In this document: positions 54,577 through 64,000 of the stretch, one piece after another
How positions within the stretch are numbered: the stretch's first letter is position 1
How the letters are laid out: each line of letters begins with the position of its first letter
From: Diprion similis
Taxonomy: Eukaryota; Arthropoda; Insecta; Hymenoptera; Diprionidae
Reading direction: 5' to 3'
Length of the DNA stretch: 64,000 bases
NCBI RefSeq assembly: GCF_021155765.1
Contig: NC_060106.1
Span: 22,536,031-22,600,030 of the forward strand
Notes under the pieces: model-generated
What the model was told of the DNA's origin: nothing
What the model saw: only the letters and a program-made list of their open reading frames with translations
Database searches by the model: none
Translations under genes and position numbers: made by a program

Positions 54577-55760
54577 TTAGGAGGCAGTCACGGATCTGAG
54601 GAGGTTGCGAGAAGCGGATCGAGAAGAGCGTCTCCGCTCTTCCGCTCGCCTATGCGAAGCGGAGATCATTATCTCGGGGATCCCTTGTTCCACCGCTGAG
54701 GGTATTCGCCCCGCTGTAACTGGGCTAGCTGCTGCGCTTGATGTGCCTATTGACAATGCGGACATTTCCGCCTGTCGGTTTCTGATCCCTCCCTCTAAGG
54801 CTCGCAAGGATAGCCCAATTCCACTTGTTGTGCGGCTTTCCTCCAAAGCAATGGCGCTTCGTCTTTTGGCTGCTAAAAAGCAGAGAGGGTCGTTGCGCAC
54901 TCTTGACCTACCAGTAATTCCCCTGGGTACCATTTCCACTATCCACGTTCATGAGGCCCTTCCTCGCGAGACTCATAAGCTGTTAGTTTCAGCCAAGGCC
55001 GTCGCGAAGTCTCGTGGCTTTAAGTACGTCTGGCACAGAGAGGGTGCTATTCTGATCAGGAGGTCTGACGGTGCACATATCCACCGTATCTCTTCGCCGG
55101 AGGCACTTGCCGCCTTTGAGGCAAGATTTCCGGCTTCTGTTTCCACGTCCGTTTCGGTTGCTCCGGCTATTTCAGCCGACACTCGCAGGACATCCGAAAC
55201 TCCCTGACGGCTGTATTCGCCACTCGCCACTAGAAGTTTCTCTCCCGGCTAATTTTCGTTTTCGTCTCCACTCTTGACAAGCTTGCTGCCTTCGAGCACA
55301 CAATTCATAAGTATCTCTTTCGGACTGGTGATCCTCCTTTCTCTCTTTTGTTTTCTTTGACTTCTTTTCTTTCTTTTCTTTTCTTTCTTCATTTTTTCTT
55401 CTTTCCTAGTTAGAATGGACACTACGTGCCTCTAGTCTCTGCTTTCAGTTTCTTCAGGCGTCTCTTTCCGTATTGTGAAGATGTCTACGGGCCTCGTCCG
55501 TTCCGTGATCTTTGTTCTTTTGCATTCGTTTTTACATGCCTTTCTGAATGTACCGGTTCGAGATAGCTGTACTCGTATCTGTAGTTTTAGTTTTAGTTTT
55601 GGCTTTAGCCCTAGCCTTAATTCGGACTATAGTTTTAATGTAATCGTATAAGTTTCTGCTTGTACTCTCTTTGTAAAACTTTTTGTTTCTCTGTAACTAC
55701 CAGTTTTCCAATATTGTTATGGAAATATCAATAAATACCTTCAACCTTCAACCTTCAACC
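54577..55760 (+). mobile_element. ORF1-only non-LTR retroelement, copy 3
   Basis: Same 1184 bp at the same monomer site, 7740 bp after copy 2 (element plus 21 monomers). The upstream flank again passes through a hybrid monomer (about 54.3 kb). The downstream flank matches that of copy 2 for more than 6 kb. Confidence 0.85.
54581..55207 (+). pseudogene. ORF1-like remnant, copy 3
   Basis: Same 208-codon frame as copies 1 and 2, again without an initiating ATG. Antisense open frames of 120 and 85 codons in each copy are by-products of the G+C-rich sequence. Confidence 0.7.
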
Positions 55761-58700
55761 CCTTTGGATTTTTGGCGGAAATTTCAGCGATTTTAGAAAG
55801 TGCTGCAATTATTTCTTTAGGGCACTATTCCGACGTAATTTCGCCAGAGGAATCGATTGATCGCAGTCCCGATACGCTGCGAGCAACGCGAAAAAAGTTA
55901 CAGCCGAAAAACTGCAGATTTTCATCGTCATTTTTCCGCTGTTGGTCCTACGCTCTTTTTCATGTGATTTCTGAGTTTCTGGTGGTCCAATTACTCTAGA
56001 AAGGGTCATACTAATTGATTCCGAGACGGAAAATTTTCGACTCCAAAAATCACAAAAAAAACTAAGGCTAACCCCTTTGGATTTTTGGCGGAAATTTCAG
56101 CAATTTTGGAGGGTAATGCAATCAATTCTTTAAGCCACTATTCCGGCGTAATTTTGCGAGAGGAATCGATTGATCGCAGTCCCGATACGCTGCGAGCAAC
56201 GCGAAAAAAGTTACAGCCGAAAAACTGCAGATTTTCATCGTTATTTCTCCGCTTTTGGTTCTACGCTCTTTTTTATGTGATTTTTGAGTTCCTGGTGGTC
56301 CAATTACTCTAGAAAAAGTCATACTAATTGATTCCGAGACGGAAAATTTTCGACTCCAAAAATCACAGAAAAACTAAGGCTAACCCCTTTGGATTTTTGG
56401 CGGAAATTTCAGCGATTTTAGGAAGTGCTGCAATTATTTCTTGAGGGCACCATTCCGACGTAATTTTGCCAGAGGAATCGATTGATCGCAGTCCCGATAC
56501 GCTGCGAGCAACGCGAAAAAAGTTACAGCCGAAAAACTGCAGATTTTCATCGTCATTTTTCCGCTGTTGGTCCTACGCTCTTTTTCATGTGATTTCTGAG
56601 TTTCTGGTGGTCCAATTACTCTAGAAATGGTCATACTAATTGATTCCGAGACGGAAAATTTTCGACTCCAAAAATCACAAAAAAAACTAAGGCTAACCCC
56701 TTTGGATTTTTGGCGGAAATTTCAGCAATTTTGGAGGGTAATGCAATTATTTCTTTAAGCCACTATTCCGGCGTAATTTTGCGAGAGGAATCGATTGATC
56801 GCAGTCCCGATACGCTGCGAGCAACGCGAAAAAAGTTACAGCCGAAAAACTGCAGATTTTCATCGTCATTTCTCCGCTGTTGGACCTACGCCCTTTTTCA
56901 TGTGATTTCTGAGTTTCTGGTGGTCTAATTACTCTAGAAAGGGTCATACTAATTGATTTCGAGACGGAAATTTTTCGACTCCAAAAATCACAAAAAAACT
57001 AAGGCTAACCCCTTTGGATTTTTGGCGGAAATTTCAGCGATTTTGGAGAGTGATGCAATTGATTCTTTAAGGTACTATTCTGGCGTAATTTTGCGAGAGG
57101 AATCGATTGATCGCAGTCCCTATACGCTGCGAGCAACGCGAAAAAAGTTACAGCCGAAAAACTGCAGATTTTCATCGTCATTTCTCCGCTGTTGGACCTA
57201 CGCCCTTTTTCATGTGATTTCTGAGTTTCTGGTGGTCCAATTACTCTAGAAATGGTCATACTAATTGATTTTGAGACCGAAAATTCTCGACTCCAAAAAT
57301 CACGAAAAAACTAAGGCTAACCCCTTTGGATTTTAGGCGAAAATTTCGGCGATTTTAGAAAGTGCTGCAATTAATTCTTTGAGGCACTATTCCGACGTAA
57401 TTTTGCCAGAGGAATCGATTGATCGCAGTCCCGATACGCTGCGAGCAACGTGAAAGAAGTTACAGCCGAAAAACTGCAGATTTTCATCGTCATTTCTCCA
57501 CTGTGGGTCCTACGCCCTTTTTCATGTGATTTCTGAGTTCCTGGTGGTCCAATCAGTCTAGAAAGGGTCATACTAATTGATTCCGAGACGGAAAATTTTC
57601 GACTCCAAAAATCACCAAAAAACTAAGGCTAACCCCTTTGGATTCTAGGCGAAAATTTCGGCGATTTTAGAAAGTGCTGCAATCAATTCTTTGAGGCACT
57701 ATTCCGACGTAATTTTGCCAGAGGAATCGATTGATCGCAGTCCCGATACGCTGCGAGCAACGTGAAAGAAGTTACAGCCGAAAAACTGCAGATTTTCATC
57801 GTCATTTCTCCACTGTGGGTCCTACGCCCTTTTTCATGTGATTTCTGAGTTCCTGGTGGTCCAATTACTCTAGAAAGGGTCATACTAATTGATTCCGAGA
57901 CGGAAAATTTTCGACTCCAAAAATCACAAAAAAAACTAAGGCTAACCCCTTTGGATTTTTGGCGGGAATTTCAGCAATTTTGGAGGGTGATGCAATTAAT
58001 TCTTTAAGCCACTATTCCGGCGTAATTTTGCGGGAGGAATCGATTGATCGCAGTCCCGATACGCTGCGAGCAACGCGAAAAAAGTTACAGCCGAAAAACT
58101 GCAGATTTTCATCGTCATTTCTCCGCTGTTGGTTCTACGCTCTTTTTGATGTGATTTTTGAGTTTCTGGTGGTCCAATTACTCTAGAAATGGTCATACCA
58201 ATTGATTTTGAGACCGAAAATTTTCGACTCTAAAAATCACGAAAAAACTAAGGCTAACCCCTTTGGATTTTAGGCGAAAATTTCGGCGATTTTAGAAAGT
58301 GCTGCAATTAATTCTTTGAGGCACTATTCTGACGTAATTTTGCCAGAGGAATCGATTGATCGCAGTCCCGATACGCTGCGAGCAACGTGAAAGAAGTTAC
58401 AGCCGAAAAACTGCAGATTTTCATCGTCATTTCTCCACTGTGGGTCCTACGCCCTTTTTTATGTGATTTCTGAGTTCCTGGTGGTCCAATCACTCTAGAA
58501 AGGGTCATACTAATTGATTCCGAGACGGAAAATTTTCGACTCCAAAAATCACCAAAAAACTAAGGCTAACCCCTTTGGATTCTAGGCGAAAATTTCGGCG
58601 ATTTTAGAAAGTGCTGCAATCAATTCTTTGAGGCACTATTCCGACGTAATTTTGCCAGAGGAATCGATTGATCGCAGTCCCGATACGCTGCGAGCAACGT

Positions 58701-60386
58701 GAAAGAAGTTACAGCCGAAAAACTGCAGATTTTCATCGTCATTTCTCCGCTGTGAGTCCTACGCCCTTTTTCATGTGATTTCTGAGTTCCTGGTGGTCCA
58801 ATTACTCCAGAAAGGGTCATACTAATTGATTCCGAGACGGAAAATTTCCGACTCCAAAAATCACGAAAAAACTAAGGCTAACCCCTTTGGATTTTGGGCC
58901 AAAATTTCAGCGATTTTGGAAAGTGCTGCAAATGATTCTTTGAGGCTCTATTCCGACGTAATTTTGCCAGAGGAATCGATTGATCGCAGTCCCGATACGC
59001 TGCGAGCAACGTGAAAGAAGTTACAGCCGAAAAACTGCAGATTTTCATCGTCATTTCTCCACTGTGGGTCCTACGCCCTTTTTGATGTGATTTCTGAGTT
59101 TCTGGTGGTCCAATCACTCTAGAAAGGGTCATACTAATTGATTCCGAGACGGAAAATTTTCGACTCCAAAAATCACCAAAAAACTAAGGCTAACCCCTTT
59201 GGATTCTAGGCGAAAATTTCGGCGATTTTAGAAAGTGCTGCAATCAATTCTTTGAGGCACTATTCCGACGTAATTTTGCCAGAGGAATCGATTGATCGCA
59301 GTCCCGATACGCTGCGAGCAACGTGAAAGAAGTTACAGCCGAAAAACTGCAGATTTTCATCGTCATTTCTCCACTGTGGGTCCTACGCCCTTTTTCATGT
59401 GATTTCTGAGTTCCTGGTGGTCCAATTACTCTAGAAAGGGTCATACTAATTGATTCCGAGACGGAAAATTTTCGACTCCAAAAATCACAAAAAAAACTAA
59501 GGCTAACCCCTTTGGATTTTTGGCGGAAATTTCAGCAATTTTGGAGGGTGATGCAATTAATTCTTTAAGCCACTATTCCGGCGTAATTTTGCGAGAGGAA
59601 TCGATTGATCGCAGTCCCGATACGCTGCGAGCAACGCGAAAAAAGTTACAGCCGAAAAACTGCAGATTTTCATCGTCATTTCTCCGCTGTTGGTTCTACG
59701 CTCTTTTTGATGTGATTTTTGAGTTTCTGGTGGTCCAATTACTCTAGAAATGGTCATACCAATTGATTTTGAGACCGAAAATTTTCGACTCTAAAAATCA
59801 CGAAAAAACTAAGGCTAACCCCTTTGGATTTTAGGCGAAAATTTCGGCGATTTTAGAAAGTGCTGCAAATAATTCTTTGAGGCACTATTCCGACGTAATT
59901 TTGCCAGAGGAATCGATTGATCGCAGTCCCGATACGCTGCGAGCAACGTGAAAGAAGTTACAGCCGAAAAACTGCAGATTTTCATCGTCATTTCTCCACT
60001 GTGGGTCCTACGCCCTTTTTTATGTGATTTCTGAGTTCCTGGTGGTCCAATCACTCTAGAAAGGGTCATACTAATTGATTCCGAGACGGAAAATTTTCGA
60101 CTCCAAAAATCACCAAAAAACTAAGGCTAACCCCTTTGGATTCTAGGCGAAAATTTCGGCGATTTTAGAAAGTGCTGCAATCAATTCTTTGAGGCACTAT
60201 TCCGACGTAATTTTGCCAGAGGAATCGATTGATCGCAGTCCCGATACGCTGCGAGCAACGTGAAAGAAGTTACAGCCGAAAAACTGCAGATTTTCATCGT
60301 CATTTCTCCGCTGTGGGTCCTACGCCCTTTTTCATGTGATTTCTGAGTTCCTGGTGGTCCAATTACTCCAGAAAGGGTCATACTAA

Positions 60387-63300
60387 TTGATTCCGAGACG
60401 GAAAATTTCCGACTCCAAAAATCACGAAAAAACTAAGGCTAACCCCTTTGGATTTTGGGCCAAAATTTCAGCGATTTTGGAAAGTGCTGCAAATAATTCT
60501 TTGAGGCTCTATTCCGACGTAATTTTGCCAGAGGAATCGATTGATCGCAGTCCCGATACGCTGCGAGCAACGTGAAAGAAGTTACAGCCGAAAAACTGCA
60601 GATTTTCATCGTCATTTCTCCGCTGTGGGTCCTACGCCCTTTTTCATGTGATTTCTGAGTTCCTGGTGGTCCAATTACTCTAGAAAGGGTCATACTAATT
60701 GATTCCGAGACGGAAAATTTTCGACTCCAAAAATCACGAAAAAACTAAGGCTAACCCCTTTGGATTTTAGGCGGAAATTTCGGCGATTTTAGAAAGTGCT
60801 GCAATCAATTCTTTGAGGCACTATTCCGACGTCATTTTGCCAGAGGAATCGATTGATCGCAGTCCCGATACGCTGCGAGCAACGTGAAAGAAGTTACAGC
60901 CGAAAAACTGCAGATTTTCATCGTGATTTCTCCACTGTGGGTCCTACGCCCTTTTTCATGTGATTTCTGAGTTCCTGGTGGTCCAATCACTCTAGAAAGG
61001 GTCATACTAATTGATTCCGAGACGGAAAATTCTCGACTCCAAAAATCACGAAAAAACTAAGGCTAACCCCTTTGGATTTTAGGCGAAAATTTCGGCGATC
61101 TTAGAAAGTGCTGCAATTAATTCTTTGAGGCACTATTCCGACGTAATTTTGCCAGAGGAATCGATTGATCGCAGTCCCGATACGCTGCGAGCAACGTGAA
61201 AGAAGTTACAGCCGAAAAACTGCAGATTTTCATCGTCATTTCTCCGCTGCTGGTCCTACGCCCTTTTTCATGTGATTTCTGAGTTCTCGGTGGTCCAATT
61301 ACTCCAGAAAGGGTCATACTAATCGATTCCGAGACGGAAAATTTTCGACTCCAAAAATCACGAAAAAACTAAGGCTAACCCCTTTGGATTTTGGGCGAAA
61401 ATTTCAGCGATTTTGGAAAGTGCTGCAAATAATTCTTTGAGGCTCTATCCCGACGTAATTTTGCCAGAGGAATCGATTGATCGCAGTCCCGATACGCTGC
61501 GAGCAACGTGAAAGAAGTTACAGCCGAAAAACTGCAGATTTTCATCGTCATTTCTCCGCTGTTGGTCCTACGCCCTTTTTCATGTGATTTCTGAGTTCCT
61601 GGTGGTCCAATTACTCCAGAAAGGGTCATACTAATTGATTCCGAGACGGAAAATTTCCGACTCCAAAAATCACGAAAAAACTAAGGCTAACCCCTTTGGA
61701 TTTTGGGCCAAAATTTCAGCGATTTTGGAAAGTGCTGCAAATAATTCTTTGAGGCTCTATTCCGACGTAATTTTGCCAGAGGAATCGATTGATCGCAGTC
61801 CCGATACGCTGCGAGCAACGTGAAAGAAGTTACAGCCGAAAAACTGCAGATTTTCATCGTCATTTCTCCGCTGTGGGTCCTACGCCCTTTTTCATGTGAT
61901 TTCTGAGTTCCTGGTGGTCCAATTACTCTAGAAAGGGTCATACTAATTGATTCCGAGACGGAAAATTTTCGACTCCAAAAATCACGAAAAAACTAAGGCT
62001 AACCCCTTTGGATTTTAGGCGGAAATTTCGGCGATTTTAGAAAGTGCTGCAATCAATTCTTTGAGGCACTATTCCGACGTCATTTTGCCAGAGGAATCGA
62101 TTGATCGCAGTCCCGATACGCTGCGAGCAACGTGAAAGAAGTTACAGCCGAAAAACTGCAGATTTTCATCGTGATTTCTCCACTGTGGGTCCTACGCCCT
62201 TTTTCATGTGATTTCTGAGTTCCTGGTGGTCCAATCACTCTAGAAAGGGTCATACTAATTGATTCCGAGACGGAAAATTCTCGACTCCAAAAATCACGAA
62301 AAAACTAAGGCTAACCCCTTTGGATTTTAGGCGAAAATTTCGGCGATCTTAGAAAGTGCTGCAATTAATTCTTTGAGGCACTATTCCGACGTAATTTTGC
62401 CAGAGGAATCGATTGATCGCAGTCCCGATACGCTGCGAGCAACGTGAAAGAAGTTACAGCCGAAAAACTGCAGATTTTCATCGTCATTTCTCCGCTGCTG
62501 GTCCTACGCCCTTTTTCATGTGATTTCTGAGTTCTCGGTGGTCCAATTACTCCAGAAAGGGTCATACTAATCGATTCCGAGACGGAAAATTTTCGACTCC
62601 AAAAATCACGAAAAAACTAAGGCTAACCCCTTTGGATTTTGGGCGAAAATTTCAGCGATTTTGGAAAGTGCTGCAAATAATTCTTTGAGGCTCTATCCCG
62701 ACGTAATTTTGCCAGAGGAATCGATTGATCGCAGTCCCGATACGCTGCGAGCAACGTGAAAGAAGTTACAGCCGAAAAACTGCAGATTTTCATCGTCATT
62801 TCTCCGCTGTTGGTCCTACGCCCTTTTTCATGTGATTTCTGAGTTCCTGGTGGTCCAATTACTCCAGAAAGGGTCATACTAATTGATTCCGAGACGGAAA
62901 ATTTCCGACTCCAAAAATCACGAAAAAACTAAGGCTAACCCCTTTGGATTTTGGGCCAAAATTTCAGCGATTTTGGAAAGTGCTGCAAATAATTCTTTGA
63001 GGCTCTATTCCGACGTAATTTTGCCAGAGGAATCGATTGATCGCAGTCCCGATACGCTGCGAGCAACGTGAAAGAAGTTACAGCCGAAAAACTGCAGATT
63101 TTCATCGTCATTTCTCCGCTGTGGGTCCTACGCCCTTTTTCATGTGATTTCTGAGTTCCTGGTGGTCCAATTACTCTAGAAAGGGTCATACTAATTGATT
63201 CCGAGACGGAAAATTTTCGACTCCAAAAATCACGAAAAAACTAAGGCCAACCCCTTTGGATTTTAGGCGGAAATTTCGGCGATTTTAGAAAGTGCTGCAA

Positions 63301-64000
63301 TCAATTCTTTGAGGCACTATTCCGACGTAATTTTGCCAGAGGAATCGATTGATCGCAGTCCCGATACGCTGCGAGCAACGTGAAAGAAGTTACAGCCGAA
63401 AAACTGCAGATTTTCATCGTCATTTCTCCACTGTGGGTCCTACGCCCTTTTTCATGTGATTTCTGAGTTCCTGGTGGTCCAATCACTCTAGAAAGGGTCA
63501 TACTAATTGATTCCGAGACGGAAAATTCTCGACTCCAAAAATCACGAAAAAACTAAGGCTAACCCCTTTGGATTTTAGGCGAAAATTTCGGCGATTTTAG
63601 AAAGTGCTGCAATTAATTCTTTGAGGCACTATTCCGACGTAATTTTGCCAGAGGAATCGATTGATCGCAGTCCCGATACGCTGCGAGCAACGTGAAAGAA
63701 GTTACAGCCGAAAAACTGCAGATTTTCATCGTCATTTCTCCGCTGCTGGTCCTACGCCCTTTTTCATGTGATTTCTGAGTTCTCGGTGGTCCAATTACTC
63801 CAGAAAGGGTCATACTAATCGATTCCGAGACGGAAAATTTTCGACTCCAAAAATCACGAAAAAACTAAGGCTAACCCCTTTGGATTTTGGGCGAAAATTT
63901 CATCGATTTTGGAAAGTGCTGCAAATAATTCTTTGAGGCTCTATCCCGACGTAATTTTGCCAGAGGAATCGATTGATCGCAGTCCCGATACGCTGCGAGC
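60387..64000 (+). repeat. Second four-monomer higher-order repeat (1248 bp)
   Basis: The variant with CGGAAAATTTCCGACTCC recurs at 60387, 61635 and 62883, exactly 1248 bp apart, with matching intermediate monomers (one carrying GAGTTCTCGGTGG, one CTCTATCCCGACG). The corresponding place in the preceding 7740-bp unit (52647, 53895) holds only two such starts, so copy number of this four-mer differs between otherwise matching blocks. Confidence 0.85.

Larger units (their letters stand above)
46837..62076 (+). repeat. Two copies of a 7740-bp higher-order unit (retroelement + 21 monomers)
   Basis: Everything I compared from 46837 to about 54.25 kb recurs 7740 bp downstream, from 54577 to about 62.0 kb, including rare private changes such as the CAATCAGTCTAG variant at 49.8 and 57.5 kb. 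The repeat ends where the first copy switches into a hybrid monomer before retroelement copy 3, while the second continues into another four-monomer unit. Confidence 0.85.
22085..64000 (+). repeat. Tandem ~312-bp satellite array, still open at window end
   Basis: About 120 head-to-tail monomers, all in one orientation. Spacing between equivalent points is 311-313 bp, most often 312 or an average near 312.3. Nearly every monomer contains GGCTAACCCCTTTGG, GGAATCGATTGATCGCAGTC, CGATACGCTGCGAGCAACG, GTTACAGCCGAAAAACTGCAG and CTGGTGGTCCAAT. Two main classes exist: one with GCAACGCGAAAAAAG and one with GCAACGTGAAAGAAG. The classes occur in blocks, and blocks repeat as higher-order units. Three 1184-bp retroelement copies interrupt the array. 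The period and CTGCAG, ATCGAT and mostly TCTAGA sites in each unit predict clear restriction ladders. A centromeric or pericentromeric role is possible but not shown. Confidence 0.97.

Noticed and set aside
22280..64000. Many 60-98 codon open frames on both strands of the satellite as genes
   Set aside because: They follow the repeat period, are interrupted by class-specific stops, overlap on opposite strands and show no protein-family features.
22085..64000. CRISPR-like array
   Set aside because: The repeated unit is 312 bp with no short repeat/unique spacer alternation, and the genome is eukaryotic.

Overview
The window is eukaryotic nuclear DNA from an arthropod, almost certainly an insect. 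All genes have short GT-AG introns, and the proteins are animal housekeeping proteins. The order cannot be fixed from the sequence alone; Hymenoptera is a guess.

Left part (1-20.3 kb): three conserved single-copy genes. On the minus strand, 18 coding exons between 11159 and 1517 join in phase into a 2257-residue DNAJC13/RME-8, an endosomal J-domain co-chaperone. Divergent from it, on the plus strand, six exons (12646-16449) give an 851-residue Topors RING ubiquitin/SUMO ligase. Convergent with Topors, on the minus strand, five exons (20285-17331) give a 306-residue DIMT1, the 18S rRNA N6,N6-dimethyladenosine transferase. The last intron of DIMT1 holds an 0.8 kb foldback (inverted-repeat) element. 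The second coding intron of RME-8 holds a 365 bp MITE-like element with TIRs. These three genes have separate jobs (endosomal sorting, nuclear ligase, ribosome biogenesis) and show no pathway link.

Transition (20.3-22.1 kb): non-coding DNA, then degenerate satellite units broken by an AT-rich insert that looks like the 3' end of a minus-oriented non-LTR retroelement.

Right part (22.1 kb to the window end, which is still inside the array): about 120 tandem copies of a ~312 bp satellite, all in one orientation. Monomers are organised into nested higher-order repeats: four-monomer units of ~1249 bp, blocks of many monomers, and a 21-monomer unit. A 1184 bp element carrying only the ORF1-type frame of a non-LTR retrotransposon, with a (TTCAACC)n tail and no reverse transcriptase, interrupts the satellite three times (45028, 46837, 54577). 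All three copies sit at the same monomer position with the same sequence, so one insertion was carried along by array amplification. The spacings are 1809 bp (element + 2 monomers) and 7740 bp (element + 21 monomers).

The satellite/retroelement composite is the most unusual part of the window. Short open frames inside the satellite on both strands are judged non-coding.
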